The notes: generated by a model from the sequence alone, not told the origin. A stretch of DNA of 64,000 nt from DASZIT01 sp963709665 (GCA_963709665.1 CAVPWU010000002.1:124001-188000); one strand, 5' to 3'; shown: positions 47,419-57,325, numbered from the stretch's first letter. A program made the numbers and translations.

Positions 47419-49416
47419 ATGGCCACTCCCGACGACCCCCGACCGACCGGCAACGGCACCGGCGCCGGCTCCCCCGGTGAGGGGACGGCTGACGAGGCGG
47501 TCAGCGCCCTCGCCTACCTCTCCAGCCGCTTCGCCGAATCGATCCCACCTCCGGAGCTCCCGGAGGTGGAGGAGCGGGAGTGGGGTGCCCACGCCGCCCT
47601 GTTCTCCCCGGCCTACTGGCACTGGCTGCACCTCCACCGCCAGCTGCGCGACGGGGGGCCGGACCTCCGCAACCTGCCCACCGACGGCCCGCTCCTCAGC
47701 CTGGTGGTCCCGGTCTACCGGCCCAAGCTCTGGTACTTCCTGGAGTGCGTCCGCTCGGTACAGGCCCAGACCTACCGCAATTGGGAGCTCTGCCTGTGTG
47801 ACGACGGGTCGGGTGACCCCGAGCTCACCGCCGCCATGGAGGAGTTCGCCGCCGCCGACCCCCGGATCAGGGCGCTGGCCCTCGAGCAGAACGGCGGGAT
47901 CTCCCGGGCCACCAACCGGGCGCTCGAGGCGGCCACCGGCGAGTTCGTGGTCCTCCTCGACCACGACGACCTGCTCGATCCCGAGGCGCTGGCCGAGTTG
48001 GCGTCGGTGGCGATGGCCGTCGAGGACGTCGACGTGATCTACACCGACGAGGACAAGTACGACGAGCTCGACCGGCCGTTCCAGCCGCACTTCAAGCCCG
48101 ACTGGTGCCCGGACCTGCTCCTGTCCTTCCCCTACCTGGGCCACCTGATGGCCATCCGACGGAGCGTGGTCACCGCCATCGGCGGGTTCCGCCCCGAGTT
48201 CGACGGCAGCCAGGACTTCGACATCATGCTGCGCGCCACCGAACAGGCCCGGTCGGTGGTCCACGTCCCCCGGGTGCTCTACCACTGGCGGGTGGTGGCG
48301 GGGTCGGCGGCCGGCGACCCCGACGCCAAGCCGTGGGCCTACCAGGCCAGCCGGCGGGTGGTCGAGGACACCCTCCGTCGGCGGGGGATCGACGGCGAGG
48401 TGCGCGGGGGCCCGTTCCAGGGGGCGTATCACGTGCGCCGGAACGTGGTGGGGACGCCGACGGTGAGCATCATCATCCCGTTCCGCGACCAGGCCGCCCT
48501 CACCGTGGCCTGCCTCGACTCCCTGGAGGTGGCTCCGGGCTACGACATCGCCGAGGTGGTGCTGATCGACAATGGGAGCACCGACCCGGAGACGGCCGCC
48601 CTCCGCCAGCGCCTGGAGTCCCGACCCCGGACCCGGGTGCTCGACTACCCGGGGGCGTTCAACTGGCCGGCCATCAACAACATGGCGGCTGCCACCTGTG
48701 AGACCGACATGCTGCTCTTCCTCAACAACGACATCACCGCCTCGTCGGAGGGATGGCTCCACGCCCTGGTCGAGCAGGCCCAGCGGCCCGAGATCGGCGC
48801 GGTGGGGGCGCGCCTGGTCTACCCCGACGGCAAGCTCCAGCACGCCGGCGTGGTGCTGGGACTGGGCGGGGTGGCCGGACACCTCTTCGCCGGGATGCCG
48901 GTCGGGGAGATGGGCTACTTCGGCTACGACCGGGTGCTACGGGAGTACAGCGCGGTGACCGCCGCCTGCCTGCTGGTGCGCCGGGAGGTCTTCGAGGAGG
49001 TCGGGGGCTATCACGAGGAGTTCGCGGTCGGCTTCAACGACGTCGACTTCTGCATCCGGCTGGGCCGGGCCGGCTACCGGATCCTCTACACCCCCCACGC
49101 CGAGCTGGTCCACTACGAGTCGGTGAGCCGGGGCCTGTCCGGCTTCCAGGGCGACTACGAGGAGTTCCTGGCCCGCTGGACCGAGCTGCTCCGCTCCGGT
49201 GACCCCTGCTACAACCCGAACCTCGGGCGACTCGAACCGTGGTGCCCCCTGCGACCCCCCGACGAGGACGAGATCTGGCTCACGCTGGTGGGCGGACTGG
49301 CCCGGAGCGAGCCCGACGAGGTGTCGGAGGAGGGCCCAACGGCCGGCGGCGCCGGCGGGGACCAGCCCGTGACCGGCGACCCGGCGGATGCCCCCTCCGC
49401 CGTCGGCGCCACCTGA
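47419..49416 (+). CDS. Two-domain family 2 glycosyltransferase
   Basis: 665-residue protein with two GT-A domains. Domain 1 (about 95-310): LSLVVPVYRPKLWYFLECVR, CDDGSGDPEL, VLLDHDDLLDPEALAELAS (DXD-like DHDD), IYTDEDKYDE. Domain 2 (about 345-570): VSIIIPFRDQAALTVACLDS, LIDNGSTDPETAAL, LFLNNDITASSEGWL, GAVGARLVYPDGKLQHAGVV, VGFNDVDFCIRLGRAGYRI. This resembles rhamnan/O-antigen-type GT2 enzymes that add two sugars. ATG 47419. The C-terminus is acidic and Gly-rich. The divergent 285-base gap to 47133 should hold both promoters. Confidence 0.9.
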   Translation: MATPDDPRPTGNGTGAGSPGEGTADEAVSALAYLSSRFAESIPPPELPEVEEREWGAHAALFSPAYWHWLHLHRQLRDGGPDLRNLPTDGPLLSLVVPVYRPKLWYFLECVRSVQAQTYRNWELCLCDDGSGDPELTAAMEEFAAADPRIRALALEQNGGISRATNRALEAATGEFVVLLDHDDLLDPEALAELASVAMAVEDVDVIYTDEDKYDELDRPFQPHFKPDWCPDLLLSFPYLGHLMAIRRSVVTAIGGFRPEFDGSQDFDIMLRATEQARSVVHVPRVLYHWRVVAGSAAGDPDAKPWAYQASRRVVEDTLRRRGIDGEVRGGPFQGAYHVRRNVVGTPTVSIIIPFRDQAALTVACLDSLEVAPGYDIAEVVLIDNGSTDPETAALRQRLESRPRTRVLDYPGAFNWPAINNMAAATCETDMLLFLNNDITASSEGWLHALVEQAQRPEIGAVGARLVYPDGKLQHAGVVLGLGGVAGHLFAGMPVGEMGYFGYDRVLREYSAVTAACLLVRREVFEEVGGYHEEFAVGFNDVDFCIRLGRAGYRILYTPHAELVHYESVSRGLSGFQGDYEEFLARWTELLRSGDPCYNPNLGRLEPWCPLRPPDEDEIWLTLVGGLARSEPDEVSEEGPTAGGAGGDQPVTGDPADAPSAVGAT

Positions 49417-49440
49417 CCGGCCACCGGTGGAAGTGGCCGG
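49417..49440. terminator. Hairpin directly after the GT2 stop codon
   Basis: CCGGCCAC (49417-49424), loop CGGTGGAA, GTGGCCGG (49433-49440): a perfect 8-bp stem starting at the base after TGA. There is no T-run. It sits between convergent genes; the following 180 bases to the next stop (49620) show no other feature. Confidence 0.5.
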
Positions 49441-49619
49441 ATCTCGGCCAGGCAGGCGCCGTCCAGGTGTCGGCTGAGCTCGGCGGCGGGAGCGCACCGG
49501 AGGGCTGGGGCGGAGGGGCCTCGGCGACCACCTGGTCCCCTGCGCGGACCTCTCGGCGGCTCGCTCGACACCCGGCGGGACCGGCTCCCTGAGCCCCGCC
49601 CGACCGAGGGCGCAGCCGG

Positions 49620-52325
49620 TTACGGGCGACCGGCCGGCTCCGTCACCCCGGCCGGCTCCGTCACCCCTGGCTCCTCCCGTGCCTCCGGATCCGGCACCCG
49701 ACTCCCGGCGCCGTCCCCGGAGCTCCCGCCGGCGGAGCCCGGACGCCCGACCGGCGTCGGTGGTGGCCGGGAGCGCCTCCGACGCTCGGCGGCCAGGGAC
49801 CCGACGATGAGGCCGGCCGCCACCACCGAGACCCCGAAGGCGGCGGTGCCGTGCGCGGGGAGGAACGTGAACCGGACGACCGAGGTGCCGGCGGGCACCG
49901 GGACCTGCTGGAACAGGCCGGTGGGACCCGACACCGCGTGGTCGACCCGCACCGTCCGGCCGTTGACGGTGGCCGTCCACCCCGGGATGTACTGGACCCG
50001 TCGGGTGAGTACGGACGGGCGTCGGCAGGTGAGGGTGGCCTGGTCCCACCCCTGGACGATCACCGTGCATCCGGGTGCCGCGCTCGCCGTCGAGGTCGAA
50101 GGGGTCGAGGTCGATCGACGGTCGGCCGATCCGACGGAGAAGGCCGGTTCGGCGTTCGGCAGCTGCCAGATCTCCGCGAAGGAGTCCCGATAGGCGAGAC
50201 GGGGCCCCGACGGCCACGGCGCCGTCCCGGTGGCCGGGAACGGCTGGCCCTGGGTGTCGAGCCCGTCGGCACCCTCGACCACGTAGCGCACGCCCACCGC
50301 CTCGAAGTTCGCCAGGTGCCGGGTGAGCTCCTGGGCCGGGGTCGGGCCGGTTTGCGACAGCCGGGCACCGCCGGTGAAGGATCCCGGGAACGAGTTCGGG
50401 TCGAGATTGTCGAGGATCTCGGAGTCCAGACTCTTGGGGAACGGGGAGTCGTTGACGTTCACCTCGGCGATCCGGAAGTAGGAGCCATAGTTGGGCTGGA
50501 TGGGCCCGAGGGTGTAGAAGCGGTAGGTGCCGAGATTGGCCTGGAGCCAGTGGACCACCCCGAGGTCGAGGGTGGACGAGGCTGGCGCCGCCGACAGGTA
50601 GGTGAAGGCGAGGAGCCCGATCGACTCGATGGCGACGGCGGCGGCCATCAGTACCCGCCCCTGCCGGCGGATCCGCTCCGTCCGGGCCCGGGCGCCGGGT
50701 CGGCTCGATCGTCGCGCCGAGCGGAGGCCGCCGAGCACCAGCACGCCCACCAGGATGAGGGCGCCCAGGAGGCTCCACACGGCGTAGACGTGGGGCCGAG
50801 GTCCCTGGCCCGGTGGGGCCGCCAGCCCGGCGAGGACCGGCCACGCCGCCACCACCGCCCACACGGCGAGTCCGGCCGTCACGGCGCCCGCCAGCAACAG
50901 GATGCGCCGTCGGCTCAGATTGCGGGCGATGTCGTCCATCCCGAGGACGGCCAGCACCACGACGGCCAGCTCCCACGACGGGTTGGCGTAGCGGTAGAAG
51001 GCCGTGGATCGGATCCCGGGGAGGTTGGACATGAGGTGAAGGACCGGCGGGTAGCCGAAGGTGCGGAGCAGGCACACCGCCACCCAGGCGCCGATCCCCA
51101 GTCGGAGGGCCCGAAGACGGCGACCCACCAGGCCCACCAGGGCGGCGGCGATGAGGGTGGCGCAGAGGTAGCCGCCGACGTTGCCCCAGAGGACGAAGAC
51201 CTGGCCAGGTACGGCCCCGGTGCTGTGCAGGCCGAAGATGGGTCCGAACACGTAGGGAAGGATCACCTGGCTGAGCCCGGCGGGCGGGAGGGCGGCGAAG
51301 GCCAGTCCGTCGCCCCCGTGGGATCCGACGTCGGCCACCGGCAGATAGGTGGCGAATGCCACCAGGAGGGGTGCCGACAGCGCCACCCCCACCACCCCGC
51401 CACCCACCACCTTGGCCACCATCGGTCGCCAGCAGTTCCGGCCGGGACCGATGATGCGGAGCACTGTCCACCAGAGCAGGAACAGCCCGTCGATCACGGT
51501 GGTCTCGGGGAACCCGGCCAGGATCGAGAGGCCGATCGCCACGGCCAGGAGCCGCCAGCCTCCCCGTCGGTGTTCGGTGGCGGCCGACAGCGCCCGCTCC
51601 ACGCCGAGGAGGGACAGGGGCAGGAAGGCCACCGGTCGGATGGGGGCGTGGGCGAACCAGGCGAAGGTGCCACAGAGCCCGAACGCCACACCGGCGGCGG
51701 TGGCGAAGGTCCGCCCGACACCGAGCCGGCGGACGAGCAGGTAGGTGGACCATCCGGCGATCAGCTCGAGGCAGACCTGGAGAAGGAGGACGCCGTTCTG
51801 GAAGGCGAGCAGCAGGGTGGGGGGAAAGAAGGCGCCACTCTGCATCTCCCCTGCCAACGGGGAGCCAACCCCCTCAAACGGGTTCCACCAGGGAACGTGT
51901 CCGTGCAGCCAGTCGGTGGCGGCCAGGTGTCCCAGCGCCTGCAGGGTGAACCCGGAGTTGGGGTCGATGATCGGGTAGCCGGGCAGCACGCCGGCGTGAC
52001 CGGGGAACAGCCCACCGTTGGCCACCATCGGATTGGCCGTGACCAGTCCCAGGATGGCGGGGAGGTTGGCGAGGACGACCGCCACGGCGATCCAGGCGAA
52101 GGGCGGGGCGTCGGGTCCGAGCCGAGCCATCCGGTGGCGCCAGGCGGCGAGGCGCCCTGGGGTCGGGCCGCCATCCGGGGTCGAGCGGGTGGCCGGAGGC
52201 GTGCCGCCGTCCGGAGCCGGACCCGGAGCCGGAGCCGGACCCGGAGCCGGGGTGGCCTCACCCGGCGGTGGGGCCACGGTGCCCCCGGAGCCGGTCGGAG
52301 CGGAGCGCGGGATCGGGTCGTCCAT
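49620..52325 (-). CDS. Large YfhO-like membrane protein
   Basis: 901 residues. A Pro/Ala-rich cytoplasmic N-terminus (PAPGPAPAPGPAPDGG) precedes about a dozen membrane segments. Landmarks are VPWWNPFEGVGSPLAGEMQS, FFPPTLLLAF, AGVAFGLCGTFAWFAHAPIR, RSTAFYRYANPSWELAVVVL, and a C-terminal extracytoplasmic domain (PGWTATVNGRTVRVDHAVSG, VRFTFLP) followed by a last membrane helix. This layout fits the YfhO family, thought to transfer or flip sugars on wall or lipid glycans. The tail repeats GVTEPA. ATG 52325. Substrate unknown; the surrounding glycosyltransferases support envelope glycosylation. Confidence 0.75.
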   Translation of the reverse strand: MDDPIPRSAPTGSGGTVAPPPGEATPAPGPAPAPGPAPDGGTPPATRSTPDGGPTPGRLAAWRHRMARLGPDAPPFAWIAVAVVLANLPAILGLVTANPMVANGGLFPGHAGVLPGYPIIDPNSGFTLQALGHLAATDWLHGHVPWWNPFEGVGSPLAGEMQSGAFFPPTLLLAFQNGVLLLQVCLELIAGWSTYLLVRRLGVGRTFATAAGVAFGLCGTFAWFAHAPIRPVAFLPLSLLGVERALSAATEHRRGGWRLLAVAIGLSILAGFPETTVIDGLFLLWWTVLRIIGPGRNCWRPMVAKVVGGGVVGVALSAPLLVAFATYLPVADVGSHGGDGLAFAALPPAGLSQVILPYVFGPIFGLHSTGAVPGQVFVLWGNVGGYLCATLIAAALVGLVGRRLRALRLGIGAWVAVCLLRTFGYPPVLHLMSNLPGIRSTAFYRYANPSWELAVVVLAVLGMDDIARNLSRRRILLLAGAVTAGLAVWAVVAAWPVLAGLAAPPGQGPRPHVYAVWSLLGALILVGVLVLGGLRSARRSSRPGARARTERIRRQGRVLMAAAVAIESIGLLAFTYLSAAPASSTLDLGVVHWLQANLGTYRFYTLGPIQPNYGSYFRIAEVNVNDSPFPKSLDSEILDNLDPNSFPGSFTGGARLSQTGPTPAQELTRHLANFEAVGVRYVVEGADGLDTQGQPFPATGTAPWPSGPRLAYRDSFAEIWQLPNAEPAFSVGSADRRSTSTPSTSTASAAPGCTVIVQGWDQATLTCRRPSVLTRRVQYIPGWTATVNGRTVRVDHAVSGPTGLFQQVPVPAGTSVVRFTFLPAHGTAAFGVSVVAAGLIVGSLAAERRRRSRPPPTPVGRPGSAGGSSGDGAGSRVPDPEAREEPGVTEPAGVTEPAGRP

Positions 52326-52805
52326 GCGGCCTAGCTCGGGGGACGGCCGACGAGCGGGCGGAGCGTCGGGACCGGGCCAGTGGGTGGTGGGGGAGCCCAG
52401 GAGACGGTCATGGTGGACCCGGTGGTTACGGTTGCGGACCTTGCGGCGCTTGCGGACCCGGCCACGAGGTGCGCATCCCTCGGGGAGTTGGCATCGGTCG
52501 TCACGTCGGGCGGGCTTTCTCGATCTGGTCGGTGGGTCCGGCGTACAACCGTAGGACCGGTCGTCCCTGGTGGTCTGCGACGCCCGCATGCTAACGCCCC
52601 CACCGCCCTGGCCGGGACCAGACGTCGTCGGTCGGTCCCGCGACAGGGGCGAGTTGGGGCGGTTCTCCAACCGCGGGGGATTCTCGGCCTACCATTCGGC
52701 CGTGGCATGTTGTGCTCTCAACTCGGTCGATCACTGGCCGGAGGCGGTGGCCGGGTCGGCGTCCAACGTCATCCGAGGCTCGAGCGCGCTCCACCAGGGG
52801 CGGCG
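52326..52805. other. 480-base divergent intergenic region
   Basis: Between the YfhO-like gene and the acetyltransferase. The rightward frame is open through it, but the encoded peptide (Arg/Gly/Val-rich, no motif) does not look like a protein extension. It is slightly less GC-rich near 52680-52745. I see no RNA gene, hairpin or clear promoter box; it presumably carries two divergent promoters. Confidence 0.4.
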
Positions 52806-53432
52806 ATGACCCCCCGGGCCGCGGCTCGCGCCGTGCGCTCGCTCGAGCTGCCCGGCTGGCGGATCTGGGTGAGCACCCTGGTGGAGGCGGACTATCCGGT
52901 CTGGTACGAGGTGCGGAACCGCTGCCGGGACTGGTTGGTGCCCTGGGAGCCACGCCCCAAGGGGGCCCCGCTGGCGCCGGAGGACGCCGCCAGCTTCAGT
53001 ACCCGGTGTGTCATGCGGGAGCGCGAGCGCCAACTGGGCACGGGGTTCGGGTTCGGCATCTTCCTTGAGGGACGCTTCTGCGGCGAGGTCACGCTCTCGT
53101 CGATTCAGCGGGGTCCGTTCCAGAACGGCTCCATCGGCTACTGGATCGACCAGGACCTGGCCGGCAAGGGCCTGGTGCCCGAGGCGGTGGTGGTGGTCCT
53201 GCAGTACGCCTTCGAGTCGCTCCACCTGCACCGGATCGAGGTGGCCATCATCCCGCGGAACGCCTCGAGCCGGAGGGTCATGGAGAAGCTGGCACTCCGG
53301 ACCGAGGGCGTGGCGCTCGGGTTCCTGGAGATCAACGGCGAGTGGGAGGATCACGTGCGGTATGCGATCACCGCCGAGGAGTGGGAGGTCCGGCGGTCCG
53401 AGCTGCTGACCACCTGGCTCCGGCGGGCCTGA
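52806..53432 (+). CDS. GNAT acetyltransferase, RimJ/RimL type
   Basis: 208-residue N-acetyltransferase. It opens RSLELPGWRIWVSTLVEADY, with the RimJ-like VRNRCRDWLVPWEP, then GFGFGIFLEGRFCGEVTLSS, GSIGYWIDQDLAGKGLVPEA (acetyl-CoA pyrophosphate loop Q/R-x-x-G-x-G/A variant DLAGKG) and HRIEVAIIPRNASSRRVMEK. These motifs match ribosomal-protein alanine acetyltransferases. ATG 52806 was chosen because the family homology begins about ten residues downstream; longer frames add low-complexity sequence. It is followed after four bases by a glycosyltransferase gene. Confidence 0.85.
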   Translation: MTPRAAARAVRSLELPGWRIWVSTLVEADYPVWYEVRNRCRDWLVPWEPRPKGAPLAPEDAASFSTRCVMRERERQLGTGFGFGIFLEGRFCGEVTLSSIQRGPFQNGSIGYWIDQDLAGKGLVPEAVVVVLQYAFESLHLHRIEVAIIPRNASSRRVMEKLALRTEGVALGFLEINGEWEDHVRYAITAEEWEVRRSELLTTWLRRA

Positions 53433-53436
53433 ACGG

Positions 53437-54471
53437 GTGTCCGGACGGATGGTGGGGTCCGAAACGCTCGGTCGCCCGGCGCCAGGGGAGCCGGCGGTGC
53501 CCGCCGGTGTCGAGGTGGCCGTTCTGGTCCCATGCTTCAACGAAGAGGTGACCGTCGCCTCGGTGGTCCGGGGGTTCCGCACCAGCCTTCCGGAAGCGAC
53601 CGTCTACGTCTTCGACAACAACTCCACCGACGGGACGGCCCAGGTGGCCGCCGAGGCGGGTGCGGTGGTGGTCTGGGAGGGCAGGCAGGGCAAGGGCAAC
53701 GTGGTCCGGCGGATGTTCGCCGACGTCGATGCCGACGTCTACCTGTTGGTGGACGGGGACGACACCTACGACGCCAGCGCCGCGCCGCAGCTGGTCGACC
53801 TGGTCCTCCGGCGCGGCTACGACATGGTCAACGCCGCTCGGGTCTCCCGGGACGAGGACTCGTTCCGGCGCGGACATGCCGCGGGCAACCGGATGCTGGG
53901 CGGTCTGGTCTCCTGGATCTTCCACCGTCCATCCGGCGACATGCTCTCCGGATACAAGGCCCTGTCACGGCGGTTCGTGAAGTCGTTCCCGGTCTTCGCT
54001 TCGGGCTTCGAGATCGAGACGGAGCTCACCGTCCACGCCCTGGGGCTCGATATGCCCACCACCGAGATCACGCTGCCCTACCGGGAGCGACCCGATGGAT
54101 CGGAGAGCAAGCTGTCCACCTTCGGAGACGGGTTCCGAATTGTCCGGACCATCGGGGGGCTGTTGCGATCGGAACGTCCCATGGCTTTCTTCTTCGCCAT
54201 CGCCGCCATCCTGGCGGTGGGGGCGGTCATCCTGGCCATCCCCCTCATCCTCACCTTCGGCCACACCCACAAGGTGCCCCGGGTGCCCACCGCCATCCTG
54301 GTCACGGGCATGATGGTGGTGGCGTTCCTGAGCCTGGCCATCGGCCTGATCCTCGACACCGTGACCCGCGGCCGTCAGGAGGCCAAGGCCCTCCGGTATC
54401 TGGCCATACCCGGCCCCCGCCTCGGTCCCCCCGGCCTCGATCCCGGGGGAACGCTCGATCCCGACCGGTAG
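53437..54471 (+). CDS. Family 2 glycosyltransferase, dolichyl-phosphate-mannose-synthase-like, with C-terminal membrane helices
   Basis: 344 residues from GTG 53437. The catalytic GT-A domain has VAVLVPCFNEEVTVASVVRG, VYVFDNNSTDGTAQVA, LLVDGDDTYDASAAPQLVDL (DXD), GNRMLGGLVSWIF, SGYKALSRRFVKSFP, FEIETELTVHALGL and LPYRERPDGSESKLST. Two hydrophobic segments follow (FFFAIAAILAVGAVILAIPL and AILVTGMMVVAFLSLAIGLI). It probably loads a sugar onto a polyprenyl phosphate at the inner membrane, for use by the polytopic glycosyltransferases nearby. It converges with the next gene at a seven-base gap. Confidence 0.85.
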   Translation: MSGRMVGSETLGRPAPGEPAVPAGVEVAVLVPCFNEEVTVASVVRGFRTSLPEATVYVFDNNSTDGTAQVAAEAGAVVVWEGRQGKGNVVRRMFADVDADVYLLVDGDDTYDASAAPQLVDLVLRRGYDMVNAARVSRDEDSFRRGHAAGNRMLGGLVSWIFHRPSGDMLSGYKALSRRFVKSFPVFASGFEIETELTVHALGLDMPTTEITLPYRERPDGSESKLSTFGDGFRIVRTIGGLLRSERPMAFFFAIAAILAVGAVILAIPLILTFGHTHKVPRVPTAILVTGMMVVAFLSLAIGLILDTVTRGRQEAKALRYLAIPGPRLGPPGLDPGGTLDPDR

Positions 54472-54478
54472 CCGACCG

Positions 54479-56164
54479 TCAGGTGAGCGCCCAGCGCCCG
54501 GCGCCGGACGTCAGGAGGAAGGCCCAGATCGCCACCAGCGATCCGGTGGCCACCATCGTCACCACCACGGGAAGCTTCCGGGACCCGAAGACGCAGCAGG
54601 CGCCTCCCGCGGCCAGGACGAGGAGGATCGGCAGCGCGGTGTAGGTGTAACGCGCCTCGATGCTCCACTGCTCGCCGTACCGGATGTACCACATCTCGAG
54701 CAGGTTGAAGACCCAGGGGAGCCCGAGGATGGCCACCCGGATCGACCACAACCTTCGGCCCAGACCGACGATCATCACCAGGCTGGCCGGAACCATGAGG
54801 ACGTCCAGCAGGGTCGTGAGGTACGAGAGGGCCGGTTGTTTGTTGAAGGCGCCGCCCCACTCGTCGGGCAGGGCGGGATGGAGCAGATAGGAGGCAGTGT
54901 CGTTCGGGAGATTGCTGATGGCGAAATGCCGGTGGTAGTGGTTCACCGTCGGGGCCTGCTCGGCGACGGCGAGGGGTCCCGCCGTCACCATGTGGTAGGT
55001 CGACTCGTTGTAGGCGACCCACGGGGCGGCAAGGACGAGTGGGACGGCGAGGGCCACGGCCAGCGGGGCCAGGGCCCGGCGGGTCGATCGGCGGGCCTTG
55101 TGCGCCGGCCGGCGGGAGATCGGAGCCTCGGAGAGTGCCTCCGGTGAGCCGGCGATCAGGTCGGGTTGCCTGGCCCGCCATCGGCCAACCGCTTCGGCAC
55201 CCACCACCAGCACGAAGACCGGCACCAACTCGACGAGCTCGAACTCGGTGAGGACCGCCAGTCCGAGCACGACCCCGGCGGCGATGTAGCGGCGACCCGC
55301 GTGGCGATCCCAGGCGATCCACAGCTCGGTGGCGAACAGGATGGACAGGAGGATGCCCAGGCCCTGGTTGGAGACCGTCACCTCTCGGACGATGACCCCG
55401 GGGAGGGCGAAGAACACCAGGGTGAACGCCCATCCGATCATCCACCGGTCCTTGAGGGCCACCCGGGCGAGGCGCCCGACGGCGGCCACGCTGGCGAAGA
55501 GCAACAGCACGTCGTAGAACCGGAGGGAGAAGAGCTTGTCGCGGTAGTTGGACGTCAGATCGAAGGCGGGCACGGCGGTGAGGTAATAGAGGGGGGGTTG
55601 GAAGGCCTCGTAGCTCATGGCCTTCAACTCGCTCGGTGGGTAGGTCGTCGTGGCCGGCGAGGGGTAGGTGCGCTCCTCCACCGCCAGCGCTTGCGGGCTG
55701 GTGCGGGTCCGGCCGAGGACGGGGAGCGAGCCGTGCTGGGCGATCTCCTGCACGTAGGAGTAGTGGGCCTCCTCGTCGATGGGGGAGAAGACCGGGAATC
55801 GGAGGGCAACCACCACCCCCAGCACGCCGATCACCAGGAGCTGCAGCACCAGGAGCCCGATCAGTCCCCTGCGCCATCCACGCCCCAGTCCGGGAGGCGC
55901 CTGCCGGAGGGCCGCGACCAGCCCGCCCCTGGGCTCGGTGGCCACCTGATCCGGCCAACGGTCCTCCCAGGGGACCCCGGCACCGGCCTCCGGACCGGCG
56001 TCGTCGGGGACAGGGACACTGCCACCGGCCTCCGGACCGGCGTCGTCGGAGACTTCCGTTGGGGTATCCCCTGCGGTGTCCGTCCACTCGCCGCTGCCCG
56101 GGTCCACCCCCTCGTCCGCGCCGGTCTCTTCGACGTCGGTCGGCAACGTTGGGGGACTCCTCAT
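54479..56164 (-). CDS. Polytopic membrane glycosyltransferase-like protein (GT-C/DUF2142-like)
   Basis: 561 residues from ATG 56164. An acidic N-terminal cytoplasmic tail contains an internal duplication (DDAGPEAG twice). About ten membrane segments follow. The first large periplasmic loop has FSPIDEEAHYSYVQEIAQHG with acidic residues typical of GT-C catalytic loops, then PPLYYLTAVPAF. Others include LVFFALPGVIVREVTVSNQG and MWYIRYGEQWSIEARYTYTA. It probably uses a polyprenyl-phosphate sugar, perhaps that made by the adjacent GT2, to modify a surface glycan or protein; the substrate is unknown. Confidence 0.7.
   Translation of the reverse strand: MRSPPTLPTDVEETGADEGVDPGSGEWTDTAGDTPTEVSDDAGPEAGGSVPVPDDAGPEAGAGVPWEDRWPDQVATEPRGGLVAALRQAPPGLGRGWRRGLIGLLVLQLLVIGVLGVVVALRFPVFSPIDEEAHYSYVQEIAQHGSLPVLGRTRTSPQALAVEERTYPSPATTTYPPSELKAMSYEAFQPPLYYLTAVPAFDLTSNYRDKLFSLRFYDVLLLFASVAAVGRLARVALKDRWMIGWAFTLVFFALPGVIVREVTVSNQGLGILLSILFATELWIAWDRHAGRRYIAAGVVLGLAVLTEFELVELVPVFVLVVGAEAVGRWRARQPDLIAGSPEALSEAPISRRPAHKARRSTRRALAPLAVALAVPLVLAAPWVAYNESTYHMVTAGPLAVAEQAPTVNHYHRHFAISNLPNDTASYLLHPALPDEWGGAFNKQPALSYLTTLLDVLMVPASLVMIVGLGRRLWSIRVAILGLPWVFNLLEMWYIRYGEQWSIEARYTYTALPILLVLAAGGACCVFGSRKLPVVVTMVATGSLVAIWAFLLTSGAGRWALT
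55981..56049. repeat. 27-bp direct repeat, 42-bp period, inside a coding region
   Basis: The 27 bases starting CACCGGCCTCCGGACCGG at 55981-56007 recur at 56023-56049. They encode the duplicated DDAGPEAG segment in the N-terminal tail of the membrane protein on the minus strand. Probably a simple in-frame duplication. Confidence 0.85.
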
Positions 56165-56277
56165 CGGATCGTGGGCACCGCCCGATCAGCGGTGGCGCCC
56201 GGCTGTCGAACGACACGGGCGGCGGAGGCATTGTAGGTCGCTCCGGGCCCGCCACCACGGCATCTCGGGGCCGGTGA

Positions 56278-57324
56278 TCAGCCGTCGATGCCCCGCACCA
56301 CGGCCGGAGAGTGCCGGAAGAACTGCTCGACGTCCTGCTCGTACTGGTAGCCCGGCTCATGGTCGCCCACCGCCCGGCGGAGGTTGTTGGCCCGGGCGAA
56401 GCTCTCCACCGCCCCGGCGCTCGAGTACCGGTAGGTGAAGCCGGTCTCGATGAGCTTGGAGGTGTCGACCCCCCGTCCGTAACGGAGCACCGTCTCCATC
56501 TCGGCGGGGAACTGGACCACGCCCAGCCGGACCAGGGGCCGGGCGAAGGTACGGGGGTTGAACGGCGGCAGCGGCAGCAGGTGGGCGCCCCCGAGGGAGG
56601 CCACCTCGCTCCAGGGCAGCTTGCCGGCCCCAGCCACGTTGAAGAGCCCGGCGATCCGTTGGCGGGTGACGTGCTCGAGCGACCGCACCACATCGTCCTC
56701 CTCCACGAACTGGACGAGCGGGTCGTAGCCGGCGATGCAGGGGAGCAGGCGCCGCCGGAGGTTGGCGCTGATCGGGGTGACGATGTCGCTCCCCAGCACG
56801 TTGGCGAAGCGCAGCACCGACACCACCAGGTGGGGGTTGTCCTCGGCGAAGTCCCGGACCAGGGCCTCCACCTCGATCAGCGACCGCTCCAGCTGGGTGC
56901 GCACCGGGGCGTTCCGGGGCGTCTGCTCGTGGAACCATGTCGGGTCCTTCTCCGAGGCGCCGTAGACATGGGTGGACGACTTGACCACCACCTGGCGCAC
57001 CGGGGTGCCCGGCGAGCCGGCGGCGGCCAGCAGGTTGAGGGTGCCGATGACGTTGATCTCGTGGAGCACCCGGCTCGAGACCCGGACCGAATTGGTCTCC
57101 AGGAAGGTGTGGACGATGGTGTCCACCTGGGTGGCACGGACGATCCGGTTGAGGATGGAGTAGGTCTGGTCGGCCCGCACGAACTCGGTGCGTTCGAGCG
57201 GCACCTTCGGCTCCCGGGTCCCCATGCCCATGATCATCTCCACACCCGGGTCGTTCTCCAGGGCCTGGGCCATCCGGCCCCCCCAGAAGGTGTCGAGGCC
57301 GGTGATGAGCACGCGACGGCCCAT
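56278..57324 (-). CDS. NAD-dependent epimerase/dehydratase, GalE2 (Rv0501)-like
   Basis: 348-residue SDR-superfamily protein. The N-terminal dinucleotide-binding strand is followed by an altered glycine loop (ITGLDTFWGGRMAQAL). Conserved regions are EFVRADQTYSILNRIVRATQ, VDTIVHTFLETNSVRVSSRV, VVVKSSTHVYGASEKDPTWF, SVLRFANVLGSD and RIAGLFNVAGAGKLPWSEVA. The overall pattern matches mycobacterial Rv0501. Its ATG lies one base after the acyltransferase stop (57326-57328), so the two are one operon, as Rv0501-Rv0502. The replaced glycine motif means UDP-galactose epimerase activity should not be assumed. Confidence 0.85.
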   Translation of the reverse strand: MGRRVLITGLDTFWGGRMAQALENDPGVEMIMGMGTREPKVPLERTEFVRADQTYSILNRIVRATQVDTIVHTFLETNSVRVSSRVLHEINVIGTLNLLAAAGSPGTPVRQVVVKSSTHVYGASEKDPTWFHEQTPRNAPVRTQLERSLIEVEALVRDFAEDNPHLVVSVLRFANVLGSDIVTPISANLRRRLLPCIAGYDPLVQFVEEDDVVRSLEHVTRQRIAGLFNVAGAGKLPWSEVASLGGAHLLPLPPFNPRTFARPLVRLGVVQFPAEMETVLRYGRGVDTSKLIETGFTYRYSSAGAVESFARANNLRRAVGDHEPGYQYEQDVEQFFRHSPAVVRGIDG

Positions 57325-57325
57325 G

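Noticed and set aside
52380..52805. Extended N-terminus of the GNAT acetyltransferase
   Set aside because: Low-complexity Arg/Gly sequence without a motif; GNAT homology begins just after ATG 52806.
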